Assembly: GCF_033115175.1 (NCBI RefSeq)
Contig: NC_084838.1
Span: forward strand, 62,464,468 to 62,528,467
Reading direction: 5' to 3'
DNA: 64,000 nucleotides
From: Lepus europaeus
Lineage: Eukaryota > Chordata > Mammalia > Lagomorpha > Leporidae
Part shown: positions 1-11,262 of the stretch, in pieces
Layout of the letters: the number at the start of each line of letters is the position of its first letter
How positions within the stretch are numbered: the first letter of the stretch is position 1
The notes under the pieces: model-generated
Database searches by the model: none
What the model saw: only the letters and a program-made list of their open reading frames with translations
Told to the model about the DNA's origin: nothing
Made by a program: the position numbers and the translations under genes

Positions 1-470
1 ACCTACCTCCAGGTGACTTTTTTCTTTTTTTCTCTTTTATAACTTGCACAGCAGTTTAAAAAGAAATCCATAAGTGATACTTATTAAACATTGGAAGCGT
101 CCCCTATAAAATATGGATTTTCTATTGAAAGAAAACAAAAATTGCAAATCTTGAACTTGCATGTGATGGGGTTCAGGACATGTTACATAAAAATGCGGCA
201 TCTTAGCATTTGGATAGTTAAAGCTGAAGGTGTTTGAGGAAATGACAAAACAGAAAGATCTCTCTGACTTCCTGCCCTTCTCCTTTAAAGTGTGTCGTAA
301 AACTCTCATTTAAAAGGTGCCCTTATAATACCTGGAGGAAAGGAGTATTCTCCTCCACAATGGAGGTTCACTGAGAAGAATCTCAGAAGACAAGTGACTA
401 CACTTGGCTCGCACTCTGCCTCTTTTTTTTTTTCTCCCCAACTCTCCACCCTTCACCAAACCTAGCATTT

Positions 471-834
471 AAACACTCAAGTTTTTTTTTTTTTTTTTTT
501 TGACAGGCAGAGTGGATAGTGAGAGAGAGAGAGAGAGACAGAGAGAAAGGTCTTCCTTTTTCCACTGGTTCACCCTCCAATGGCCGCTGCAGCCAGCGCA
601 TCTTGCTGATCTGAAGCCAGGAGCCAGGTGCTTCTCCCGGTCTCCCATGCAGGTACAGGGCCCAAGCACTTGGGCCATCCTCCACTGCCTTCCTGGGCCA
701 TAGCAGAGAGCTGGCCTGGAAGAGGGGCAACCGGGATAGAATCCGGCGCCCCAACCGGGACTAGAACCCGGTGTGCCAGCGCCGCAAGGTGGAGGATTAG
801 CCTGTTAAGCCTTGGCGCCGGCCAAACACTCAAG
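471..834 (-). mobile_element. CSINE, full-length, minus, with target-site duplication
   Basis: Minus-strand CSINE at 482-823: T-run, TGACAGGCAGAGTGGA, GA-rich part, then a tRNA-like 5' end ending GGCGCCGGCC. The direct repeat AAACACTCAAG flanks it at 471-481 and 824-834. It is a young subfamily with little divergence from the copies at 7.1 and 41.5 kb. Confidence 0.95.
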
Positions 835-2290
835 TTTAAATATTTTTTCTGGGCTTCATTTTCATATGGAGGGCCCGTGTAAATAAATTTTCATACTTTT
901 CTATTGTTGATTTGTCTTTTGTTATGGAAGATTCAACCAATGGACCTCCAATGGATACTGGAGGAGGAAAAGAAAAATTGTTCCCCTAAGTTTGCTCCAA
1001 TGAGAATGGTTAGCTTCGGTTGGGTATCAGCTGTCCTTTTAGAAAGGTAAATGTTTCTTGATGCATAGCAGTCATGTATAATGTCTGCTGGTCTCTGCAG
1101 ATTCCTACTACAGTTTGCTACCTCCTACTACAGTATTTGGGTACTTTCTTACCACACACCCTTTTCAGGACTATTTTATAAATGTGGACTTTCTATATAA
1201 TAGGAGATAACATAGAAATATTATAGAAAATATCATCCAAAATATAGAAAACTCTATATCTTACAAAAATTTGAAAACTCAAAGTCCCTCTTGCACAGCA
1301 GGCTTGTAATATATGGAAACAATAAACAAATACATGAAACATTTGCTACAGCCTATAATTTCTTTACTTGAAGAAGGTGTGTTTTATAGTTGCTTTGATT
1401 AGTAGACTGTAAAAGCACTTTAGGAAACCACATTTGCAGGCAAATAAGAAAAGTGCACAATGGATCATGCTCACTGAACAGGTTCTGTGTCATTGGATTT
1501 TAGCTAAGTGGCTGGACTTTAAAAGTGATACATGGTATCTGGTAGGGCATTGCAATAACAAACATTATCTGCTTACAAAGAATTTTGTTGCATTTGCTTT
1601 TGTCCTTTAGTGGGAGCAATATCTTTTGCCATGTGTCATACAAGATGATGAAAAGCTGAAAAACCTCACAAAAGAGCCATCCATTTTCCAAAATATTATT
1701 AGTTATATTAAACAATGATGGCAGAAATTTACAAAGAATAGTAACAGAGATCATTTTCAATATCTATAATTTGGTAAAAGAAGGCAGTATAGTATAATTT
1801 TAGGCTTTTTTTTTTACAACATTTCTTAAAATTTTAGATGCTATAAGTAGAGGAAGAAAACAGCTGGAATAACAAAAGAAATATTTTGGTGTTGTGGGGA
1901 AATGTTGCAAAGTAAGTCCTGCTTTGGTGTTTACTTTTTTCAAACACTAGTAGCTATTGGAAGATAGTCTAGTATTTGACACATACTCTTCAGGTTTCCT
2001 ACATTACACTTATTACTATGTGTGAAATGATAGGAAGAAAGATCAAGATGTATTGATAAAAGCTGTAAGTTAAGGTTGCCATTTTAACAAGGTTTTACTA
2101 TGTAAGGGGTTTCTTTAACTCATGAGAACCTGACAGCTTCCCCACCGGGGAGCCTTGTTGCAGTATGAACTGGGAAGGGCAGTTTGGACATGCAACTGTG
2201 GTTTAATAAATCAGTCTTATCTTGGTCTCATACTCTGTGTTTGAATATATATAACTTAGAGGTAAAACTTTTCTTCAGAATAAAACTTTT
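835..2290. other. Intergenic DNA, nothing recognised
   Basis: AT-rich sequence without a recognised gene or repeat. The short open frames here have no similarity to proteins I know. Confidence 0.5.
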
Positions 2291-2629
2291 GAGACCATCA
2301 CTGTGAGGTAGTGGGTAAGGCCACCGCCTGCAGTGCCAGCATCCTATATGAGTGGCAGTTTGAGTCCCAGCTGTTCTACTTCAGTTCCAGCTCTCTACTA
2401 TGGCTGGGAAAAGCAGTAGAAGATGGCCCAAGTCCTTGGGCCCCTGCACTCATGTGGCAGACCTGGATGAAGTTCCAGGCTCCTAGATTTAGATCCGCTC
2501 ACCTCCAGCCATTGTAGTCATTTGGGGGAATGAATCAGAGGATGGAAGATTTCTTTCTGTCTTTCTCTACTTCCGCCTCTCTGTAACTCTGCCTTTCAAA
2601 TAAATCAAAAGATCTGTCAAAAAAAAAAA
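2291..2629 (+). mobile_element. CSINE, older copy, plus
   Basis: tRNA-like head (GTGGGTAAGGCCACCGCC), body with GATGGCCCAAGTCCTTGGGCCC, CT-rich part and A-tail ending at 2629. Confidence 0.9.
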
Positions 2630-2706
2630 GTAGTTGATGTTACTTGATGTTGCATGGCCTCTCTAAACCTCCTTTTATCTTCAATATAGGAAAATGTTTA
2701 TTAAAA

Positions 2707-2988
2707 ATATGAACTGTACCGGTTGCCCCTCTTCCAGGCCAGCTCTCTGCTGTGGCCAGGGAGTGCAGTGGAGGATGGCCCAAGTGCTTGGGCCCTGCAC
2801 CCTATGGGAGACCAGGAGAAGCACCTGGCTCCTGCCATCGGATCAGCGTGGTGCGCCAGCCGCAGCGTGCCTACCGCGGCAGCCATTGGAGGGTGAACCA
2901 AAGGCAAAAAGGAAGACCTTTCTCTCTATCTGTCTCTCACTGTCCACTCTGCCTGTCAAAAAAAAATATATATATATATGAACTGTAC
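2707..2988 (+). mobile_element. CSINE, 5'-truncated, plus, with target-site duplication
   Basis: The element (2720-2975) lacks the first ~75 bases and starts at CGGTTGCCCCTCTTCC. ATATGAACTGTAC flanks it at 2707-2719 and 2976-2988, so the truncation happened at insertion. The tail has become a TA repeat. Confidence 0.93.
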
Positions 2989-3414
2989 TATGATTGTCAT
3001 TAAATGGATGGAACTAGCACACCCCAAACAGCTTCACTTCCCTACAGGTTTTGGGACTTTATGCTTCTTCACCCATCCTTTCCAAAAACCTAATTACAGG
3101 GTGGAGAATCTGATAAGATTACTCATATTTAGATGTAAATATGTGATAAGACTTCAAGAGTCAACTGCCCTGGCATGTATTTATCAGAGATCAAAGGTTT
3201 TAATTCAAAAGAACGAATTTTTATGAAATCTTAGGAATTAACTACTTATTGGTGGAGATATATATTTACTCAGTAAGTCATTTCATACTTTGTTTTCCAA
3301 CCACAAAAATGGTTTTTATAATGCTAATTAGACTACCAACATCTCTGGATAATGAAAAATATTAGTAAGGGATTCTTTTCTAGATATTTATGCTTTTGTT
3401 TTAAAAATAAAACC

Positions 3415-3415
<1 letters not shown>

Positions 3416-3455
<40 letters not shown>
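3416..3455. repeat. (CT)n microsatellite
   Basis: About 19 uninterrupted CT units followed by a short CA run. Confidence 0.97.
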
Positions 3456-3456
<1 letters not shown>

Positions 3457-3514
3457 AACACACACACAAAGTTTTCTTCTGCTTCTTAAATATCTTCTAA
3501 CCAATATTTAAGCA

Positions 3515-3601
3515 AGAAGTATCTAATCTTTTTTTTTTTTTTTTGGACAGGCAGAGTTAAGACAGTGAAAAAGAGAGACAGAGAGAGAAGTATCTAATCT
3601 T
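3515..3601 (-). mobile_element. Very short CSINE 3' end, minus, with target-site duplication
   Basis: Only about 55 bases of the CSINE 3' end (T-run, GGACAGGCAGAG, GA-rich) lie between two copies of AGAAGTATCTAATCTT (3515-3530 and 3586-3601). This is a complete but extremely 5'-truncated insertion. Confidence 0.9.
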
Positions 3602-3682
3602 TACTTCAAAGGAGCAGAACTCCCAAATAGAACATCATTGCTGGTAATGACATTGTTATCAAAAATATTTTCATGGTAGAAT

Positions 3683-3994
3683 GGGAATTTGGTGCAGCAG
3701 CTAAGATGTCATTTGAGACTCCCTGCATGCCATACCAGAGTGTCTGCGTATGAGTCCTAGCTCTGCTCCTGATTCCAGTTCTGTGCTAATGTGCACCCTA
3801 TGAGGCAGCAGGTGATGGTTCAAGTACTTATGTCCCTACTGCCCATGTGAGAGACCTGGGTTGTGTTCTGTGCTTTTGGCTTTAGTCTGGCTCAGCACCA
3901 GCTGTTTTAACTGCTCGGGGAGTGAACCAAAGGATGGGAGATCTCTGTCTGTTTCAGTCTCTTTGCCTTCCAAATAAATAAATAAATTTTAAAA
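3683..3994 (+). mobile_element. CSINE, old diverged copy, plus
   Basis: Diverged head (GGTGCAGCAGCTAAGATG), middle with GACCTGGGTTGTGTTC and the end CTTCCAAATAAATAAATAAATT. Confidence 0.85.
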
Positions 3995-4003
3995 GTATTT
4001 TCA

Positions 4004-4303
4004 CTTGGAGTTAACACTGTGTAGTAGCAGGTAAAGCTGCCAGTTGGAGTCCTGGCTGCTCCACTTCCAATTCAGCTCCCTGTTGATGGCCTGGGAAAAC
4101 AGCAGAAGATGGCCCAAGTGCTTGAGCCTCTTCACCCATGGGGAACTTGGATGAAGCTGCTGGCTCTTGGCTTTAACCTAGCACAGCCCTGGCCTTTGTG
4201 GCCATTTGGGGGAGTGGACCAGCAGATGGAAGATTTCTCTCTCTCTCTCTTCCTCTCCTTTCCTGTAATTCTGTTTTTCAAATAAATAAATTAATTAAAA
4301 AAA
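4004..4303 (+). mobile_element. CSINE, plus, with small internal deletion
   Basis: Head GTGTAGTAGCAGGTAAAGC, then a deletion of the usual CATCCCATATGGGC segment, body GATGGCCCAAGTGCTTGAG and A-rich tail. Confidence 0.88.
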
Positions 4304-4574
4304 TTTTTTTTTTCACTCAACAGCATTAGAATTAAGGAAGCACTTGTATAGTTGCAATTCTATCATGTATACAATTAGGTAAAAGAGCTTTGATTCTTGC
4401 ATAGTGAGCAAAAATACGCATTAGTTTCAATTTTAAACCCCATTTAAGGTTTAAATAGAACCTCTCTAAACCAGCAAAGTTAGTGGGGTCAGCATTCTGA
4501 ACTGAAATATTAGCTTTAGACCACTGTTGAGACTAATGGACAGAGCCTTGCCATATTCTAAACTCCTACCACTC

Positions 4575-4725
4575 TTTTTAAATTAATTAATTAATTAAGT
4601 TAATTAAGTTAACAGGTTTAATGTAGTTCATGGATGCAATTCTAAGAATATAATGATAGTCTTCTTCCCATTGTCTCCCCTCTCCCTCATTTCTCTCTCT
4701 CTTTCATTTTGTTTTTGAGAACTGA
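4575..4725 (-). mobile_element. LINE-1 3' terminus, minus
   Basis: On the minus strand this is the purine-rich L1 3'UTR tail ending in an A/T-rich TTAA repeat. It matches the tail of the L1 copy ending near 8425. Confidence 0.6.
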
Positions 4726-4734
4726 TTATTTTCT

Positions 4735-5378
4735 TTTTAAAATTTTTTAATTTTTAATTTTTTTATTTATATAAAGAGAACAAACTTCATGTATTTCACA
4801 TGTACAGATTTAAAAGTATAATAATACTTGCCACCCCACTTTGCCTCCCATCTTTTCTATTTCTTCCTATTTTTTTCTTTTAATTTTTAAATGGTATACA
4901 TTCAGTTTACTTCATAATCACAAGCTTAAAGCTCCACTAAATAAAGAATTCAACAAGTAGTAAGTAGAAAAACTACTATTTCTTAAGACTGTAGACAAAG
5001 CCTGCAAACAATAATCAAATCTCAAAATGTCAATTTTGCTCATTTATGCTACTTCTTTGTACTCTAAATATTAGTTATTGCAAATCCGAGAAAACATATG
5101 ATATTTGTCTTTTTGGGACTGACATTTCACTAAGCATAGTGGTTTCCAGTTGCATCCATTTTGTTGCAGAAGACAGAATACTCCTGGCAATTTACCCAAA
5201 GGAAATGCAATCAGCATATGAAAGAGTTATCTGTACACCCATGTTCATTGCAGCTCATTTCACAATAGCTAAGATATGGAATCAACCCAGAAGTCCATCA
5301 GCTGATGAATGACTAAATAAAGAAAATGTTTTATAGGTATACACTGTGAAAAACTACTCAGTTATGAAAAAGTGATCA
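4735..5378 (-). mobile_element. LINE-1 3' end with 5' inversion (twin priming)
   Basis: 4735-5169 is an L1 3'UTR on the minus strand. At about 5170 the orientation flips, and 5172-5376 is the L1 segment lying directly upstream, now on the plus strand. Compare 7775-8420, where both parts are in normal order. The open frame across the join is a chance frame. Confidence 0.8.
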
Positions 5379-5714
5379 CTTTTTAAAAAAGATTTATTTA
5401 TTTATTTAAAAGGCAGAGTTACAGTGTTAGAGGCAGAGAGATAGGGAGAGAGAGGTCTTCCATCCACTGGTAAACTCCTCAAATGGCCACAACGGCTGGA
5501 GCTAGGCTGATATGAAGCCATGAGCCAGGAGCTTCGTCTGAGTTTCCCAAGTGGGTGCAGAGCCCAAAGATTTGGGCTATCTTCCACTGCTTTCCCAAAC
5601 CACACCAGAGAGTTGGATCAGAAGAGGAGCATCTGGAACTTGAACTGTTGCCCATATGGGATGCTGGCACTTCAGGTAAGGGCTTTAACCCACTACGACA
5701 CAGTGCAGGCCCCC
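5379..5714 (-). mobile_element. CSINE, minus
   Basis: AAAGATTTATTTATTTATTT, GA-rich part, reverse of the CSINE body and head ending in CAGTGCAGGCCCCC. Confidence 0.92.
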
Positions 5715-5759
5715 ACATATTTTTAATTTACATTATAGTCAAAGGCTTAATGCTTCACT

Positions 5760-5762
<3 letters not shown>

Positions 5763-5794
<32 letters not shown>
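5763..5794. repeat. (GA)n microsatellite
   Basis: About 15 GA units. The preceding 40 bases (5720-5762) look like another scrap of minus-strand L1 3'UTR. Confidence 0.9.
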
Positions 5795-5795
<1 letters not shown>

Positions 5796-6520
5796 AGATG
5801 AGCCCCATTCATAAAGCTATAAAAATTTGAATACATTGGGATAAATTTAACCAAGGATATGAACGATCCCTACAATGAAAATTATAAAATATTAAAGAAA
5901 GAGAAGAAGACACAAAAATATGTAATAATCTTCCATGTTTCTGAATTTGAAGCATTAATATCCTCAAAAAACCATACTACCCAAAGCAGTTTACAGATTC
6001 AATGCAATCTCAAACAAAATGCAAAATAAATTTCTCTCTGATTTTGAAAAAATGGCCCCAAAATTCACATGGAATCTTATGTGACCCCAAGCAGCTAAAA
6101 CAATCCTAAGCAATAAAACTAAATCTGGAGGCAACCCATTGCCAAATCGTAAGGCAGTAAGGCAGTTACAAACAAAATAGCCTAGTACTGGCACAAGAAT
6201 AGAGATATGACATATGGAACAGATTAGAGACCCGGAAATTAATCCATGCATCTACACCCAACTAATCTTTGAGAAACTAACTAAATCCACTTCCTGGAGA
6301 AAGGACATTCTCTTGAACAAATGGTGTTGTGAAAACTGGATCTCTGCGTGTGCAAGTATGAAACAAGATCCCTACCTTATACCCTGTACAAAACTTCAAC
6401 TCACTATGCATCAGGGATCCAAATCTAAGACCTGAAACCATCAAAATGATTAGAGTAAAACAAGTCTTGGCATAAGCAAAGACTTCTTGGATAACACCCC
6501 CAAGCACAAGAAATAAAGAC

Positions 6521-6877
6521 AAAATAGACAAACAGGGGGCCAACACTGTTGTGTAGCAGGTAAAGCTGCCACCTGAAGTGCCAGCATCCCATATGGGCAC
6601 CATTTCTAGTCCCAGCTGCTCTGATTCTGATCCAGCTCTCTGCTGTGGCCTGGGAAATCAGTAGAAGGTGGCTCAAATTCTTGGGCCCCTGCACCCACAT
6701 GGGAAGACCCAGAGCTCCTGGCTCCTGGCTTCAGATAGGTACAGGTCCAGCCGTTGTGGCCATCTGGGGAGTGAACCAGTGGATGGAATACCTCTCTCTC
6801 TCTCTCTCTGTCTATACCACTGTAACTCTGACTTTCAAATAAATAATAAAATAAATCTTTAAAAAAAAATAGACAAA
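6521..6877 (+). mobile_element. CSINE nested in LINE-1, plus
   Basis: CSINE at 6533-6865 flanked by AAAATAGACAAA (6521-6532 and 6866-6877). The L1 sequence continues on both sides. Confidence 0.95.
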
Positions 6878-7050
6878 TGAGATTACATCCAGCTAAGAAG
6901 CTTCTCTCCAGCAAGAGAAACATTCAACAAAGAGACAATCAACAGAATGGGAGAAAGTATTTGCGAACTATACATCCGATAAAAGATTAAAATACATGAT
7001 ATATAATGAGCTCAAGAAACTTAATAGCAACAAAACGAACAATCCAGTTC

Positions 7051-7453
7051 AGAAATGGGGTAAGGGCCGGCGCCGTGGCTCAACAGGCTAATCCTCCGCC
7101 TTGCGGCGCCGGCACACCGGGTTCTAGTCCCGGTCGGGGCACCGATCCTGTCCCGGTTGCCCCTCTTCCAGGCCAGCTCTCTGCTGTGGCCAGGGAGTGC
7201 AGTGGAGGATGGCCCAAGTGCTTGGGCCCTGCACCCCATGGGAGACCAGGAGAAGCACCTGGCTCCTGCCATCGGAACAGCGCGGTGCGCCGGCCGCAGC
7301 GCGCTACCGCGGCGGCCATTGGAGGGTGAACCAACGGCAAAGGAAGACCTTTCTCTCTGTCTCTCTCTCTCTCACTGTCCACTCTGCCTGTCAAAAATAA
7401 AAAAAAAAAAAATAAATAAAAAAAAAAAAAAAAAAAAAAGAAATGGGGTAAGG
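7051..7453 (+). mobile_element. CSINE, young full-length, nested in LINE-1, plus
   Basis: Nearly intact CSINE (7066-7438) with tRNA-derived head GCCGGCGCCGTGGCTCAAC, B-box-like GGTTCTAGTCCC, body and long A-rich tail. A perfect 15-base duplication AGAAATGGGGTAAGG is at 7051-7065 and 7439-7453. Confidence 0.97.
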
Positions 7454-8425
7454 ATATGAACAGGTATTTTCCAAAGAATGAAATTCAAATGGCCAACAGA
7501 TGCATGAAAAGATGCTCAGAATTACTAGCCATCAGGGAAATGCAAAAAACAAACAAAAAATAAACAAAACCCCTACAATGAGGTTTCACCTCACCTCAAT
7601 TAAAATGTCTATTATCCAAAAACAAACAAAATAGCAAATGCTGGTGAGGATGTGGGGGAAATGGTACCCTAACACACTGTTGGCAGGGATGTAAACTAGT
7701 ACAACCGTTATGGAAGACATTATGGATATTCCTCAGAAATCTGAAAATAAATTACCATATGACACAGCCATCCCACTCTTGGGAATTTACACAAAAGAAA
7801 CAAAATCAGCATACGAAAGAGATATCTATACCCCAATGTTGATTGCAGCTCAACTCATAATACCTAAAATTTGGAATTTACCCAGATGTCTATCAACTGT
7901 TGACTGGATAAAGAAACAGTGGAATACATACACAATGGAATACTACTCAGATATAAAAAAGAATGAGATCCTGCATTCACAACAAAATGGATGTGATTGG
8001 AGACCATTAGTTAAACAAGCCAATCTCCAAAAGACAAATATCATATATTTTCCCTGATTTGTGGCCACCAACATCCAGAGTACAAAGTGATGTACATGAA
8101 TGAAATTGACATTTTGAGATTTGTTTATTGTTTATAACCCTTTCTATCATCTCTATCATCTTGAGAAACAGTGGTTTTTCTACTTACTACTTGTTGAATT
8201 TTTATGTAGTGCAGTTTTAATCTTATGGTTATAAAGTAAACTGAAATTATGTCATTGTAAAAGTTAAAAGAAAAATAAGGAAGGAGGAGGGAGGGTGGGA
8301 GCGAGGCAAGAAGATAGGGTGGAAACCATCATCATGTTCTTAAAACTGTATATATATATGAATACATGAAATTTGTTCCTTTTCTAAAAATGGAAAAAGA
8401 ATTCAATAAATAAAAACTGAAAAGA

Positions 8426-9924
8426 TCACAGTTCATTAGGAATATAGGCAAGAGCTAAAAATAATAATCAAATGAAAATGCCAATTTCACTTATGAATAG
8501 TTACTTTTTTATTGCTTCACTGTCACCAGTTATACTGATGGGTAACATTTAAGTTGATCTGCTGCACTGCAGACAATTCGAAGGCTACTACAAGGTCTAT
8601 TTTATAGGTGAGGGAAAGGTGGCTTAGGTGACTAGGTGCTCATAAAAAAAAAAAAAAAGTGGTTCAACAGATTCCAGCCCAGATGGTTGAAACCAAAAAG
8701 CAGTTTGTGTTCTTTCAACTTTAAGATCAGATGCAAGTCCTGTGTTTACTGGCTTATCTTATCGTCTCTAATCATCATCATCATTTAGACTCTCAATTTC
8801 TTCTCTATGCTGGGTACTTTAAATGCATCATAGGTTTCATAATGTTTAAACTTACATTTCATAGCTTAATGGTAAGCTTTATCCAATTTTTACAATAGAA
8901 ACAGATAGTGACAGACTTAAAATTATACTAAGCAAATTTTTAAAAACCTTTGGGTGATAACACTATCTGTAAAAATGACCCTAGATCCCTTTGGTTTAGA
9001 AAGATGATTCTAACAACTATCCAGCAATTTATATTCTAAACTTTTTGCTTTCACAAATATCATCAATGACATATCAGTTCGACCACCTGTATTGCACTTG
9101 TGTAAATGCATAACGGTGAGAACTCCACTGTGCACATGTACATGCACCATGCTGGGTGTACACATAGGCGAGTACCCTAACACCATCTTTGCTTGAGCTC
9201 CTGTATTTGCGATTTTTGTCTCTATTGAGAATAAAATAGTGCCTTCTGGTGGAAGTTGGATGATATGACAGTAGGCCTTTGCAAGTTCATTCAATTCAGT
9301 TTTGTTCAATTTGATAAATATTGACTTGGTCCCACCCTGTGCTAGGTACCCTGCAAAGTATCTGGTCAAAGAAATCAGTAAGATGTGGTTTCTTGAAGGC
9401 TGCACTTGTGGAAACTGCCAAATGTGTCTTAGGCGAACAACAGTGCAGAGAAGGACCACAGTCTAGAGGAGCTGCATGACCTTGCTGGGCATGGGAGATT
9501 CTGGCCTGGAAGACTCCTGAGAAGTAGTCAAGTGTGGAAGTGGTAGATCCAAGGGAATAGCATTAATTATAGCACAGATAATTTTATAAATGGACTTTTT
9601 AGAAAAACAAGCAGCTGGTAGCCCTAACACTTAAAATTTGGATAGAGGAAGTGATGAAGGATGAGCCTGCTCTCGGTAACTCTTCCTTTCAAATAAATAA
9701 CAAATCTTTTAAAAATAAAAATAAAAAGAAGGTTCAGATTTAGTGGACTAGCCTTTTGGAAGACAGAAGAATAAAATCGAAAATTAGAAGAAGACTGTGG
9801 TGGCTCAGCTTCAGGTTCTATCAGTGAAGGCAGGGCAAGGGGAATTGTAGGAAGGTCACATGGACCTGGACTCAGAAAGTCTCAGCTATAGACAGCCTTA
9901 CCACTAGCTTATATGTTTATTAAA
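8426..9924. other. Intergenic DNA with minor repeat scraps
   Basis: No gene recognised. 9671-9727 is a plus-strand CSINE 3' end (TAACTCTTCCTTTCAAATAA). 8790-8920 and 9290-9380 resemble faint MIR sequence. The 149-codon open frame at 9010-9459 (minus) has no recognisable domain and is probably chance. Confidence 0.45.
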
Positions 9925-10195
9925 CTACATTTTTTCCATTATTTTGTATTGCTTGTCTATTTTTAAAAAGATGTTTACACAAAACGCTATATCATGTTGT
10001 ACCAGCAGCATCATAATAGATCTCATTTTACTGTGTATCTTGTTTGCATTGGGAGGCCACATTCAGCTACTGACCCATACCATTTTCATTTGTGTAAGTA
10101 CACATATGATATTTGCCCAATGGGCAAATTGCCTAGGGATGTATTTTTCAGAGAATATCCCTATTGTTAAGAAGTACATAATTGTGTAGAGATTT
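9925..10195 (+). mobile_element. Tigger-like MITE, diverged
   Basis: The right part (GTGTAAGTACACATATGATA ... CCTATTGTTAAGAAGTACAT) matches the end of a well-known mammalian non-autonomous DNA transposon whose ends read GTCGTTAAGCGACGCATGACTG in the consensus. A second copy is at 57.7-58.15 kb. The exact family is not assigned. Confidence 0.5.
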
Positions 10196-10751
10196 GGGTA
10201 TTATTATATTACAGAGGGTAATTAAAACTGAGAATGATTGAGACCACTTAAGCAATTTGTATCCTGCAGAGAACAGTGGACCAAGGGTGCCCCCATGGGA
10301 CTCTTCTTAAGTCTGAACGATAATTTTAGGAGGTCAAGTGAATTAACCTTTCTTATGAAAATTGTGGCTCATTTTTTTTTAAAAAAAGGAGGAAAAAAAC
10401 TAGATTCAAGAGAAAGATTTTGAAATTTTCCTCTAAATGGTAAGAACAAAGTGTCTACTATGAGGATAGTTGCAGTAGAAATACAGAAAAATGAATTTTT
10501 TTCACATGCAGAAGAGGGAAAATAACTGGAGAGCAGGAAATTTCATGGATGATTTATGAGGATAAAGCAGAATTCTTCAGTCAGTTTTATAGTCTGGATT
10601 CACTGTCTTCCATCATTGCCAGAAGAAAGGCTAAGGATAAACTTTTCATGGCAATTTAATGAAGAAAATGAGGAATTTGGAACTATTCACATTTTTTACA
10701 GGTAATTGCTGAGGCAATTTCTCAAAATAGGCATACAAAAAAAGCATTTAT

Positions 10752-11262
10752 GATGTACTGAAAAATAGCCCCCCAAATATCTGCATGCTAATCCTTGGAA
10801 TCAGTGGATGTGCCCTAGATGGTGAGATAGACTTTACAGACATAAACAGGGTGAGCTCTTCGAGAACAGGAAGTTCTCCTATATTACATCGGCTGGCCCT
10901 ACATTCACTCACAGCCTGCCATTATAAGATGGAGAAGAGGGAGATGTGACAAACAGAAGCCAAGAAGGTCATGTGATAAAAGCAAATAGCTAGAGTCAGA
11001 GAGAGAAGATGGAGTCCCACAGGGTTTAAAGATGGAGGAAGGTACCGAAACCACAGCATGCAAGGGATGATGTTCTAGAAGATGGAGAAAGCAGGAGAAA
11101 GATTCTCCCACACCACAGCCTGGTGAGGAAGAAGGATTCTGACTGCTGATTTGTTTCAACGCAGTGAAAACAATTTTGGAACTGTGGCCTCCCGAACTGT
11201 CCATAAATTTGTATTGTTTTAAGACACTTTGTTACAGTGGGAAATAGGAAACCAAAATGATA
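10752..11262 (+). mobile_element. MLT1-like LTR (ERVL-MaLR), plus
   Basis: The order of blocks is that of MLT1 LTRs: AATAGCCCCCCAAATATC, CTAATCCTTGGAATC, TAAGATGGAGAAGAGGGAGA, GGAGGAAGGTACCG, GGATTCTGACTGCTG, GAACTGTGGCCTCCC, TTGTTTTAAGACACTTTGTT and a final GGGAAATAGGAAACC. It looks nearly full-length but old. No internal retroviral genes are attached. Confidence 0.75.

Larger units (their letters stand above)
5796..8425 (+). mobile_element. LINE-1 (L1MA-like), ORF2 end and 3'UTR, plus, with two nested CSINEs
   Basis: The segment contains the decayed C-terminal part of L1 ORF2 (about 5800-6420, e.g. CATACTACCCAAAGCAGTTT) and the long 3'UTR typical of L1MA elements (6880-8070), then a lagomorph-type purine-rich end. 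CSINEs at 6533-6865 and 7066-7438 interrupt it. The 115-codon open frame at 7710-8057 lies in L1 3' sequence and is not a gene. Confidence 0.9.

Noticed and set aside
398..882. Several overlapping frames on both strands with repeated protein motifs (WPKCLGPAP, STWLL)
   Set aside because: These peptides are translations of CSINE sequence and recur at 2.7, 7.1, 23.9, 39.9, 41.5 and 55.4 kb.
5046..5312. 88-codon open frame
   Set aside because: It spans the inverted join of a twin-primed L1, so the frame is a chance product.
7710..8057. 115-codon open frame resembling an L1 protein end
   Set aside because: It lies in L1MA-type 3' sequence, has no complete domain and is flanked by more L1 3'UTR. 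It is part of the L1 remnant, not a gene.
9010..9459. 149-codon minus-strand open frame
   Set aside because: No recognisable domain, no splice or codon evidence, and part of it resembles MIR sequence. A chance frame is more likely.
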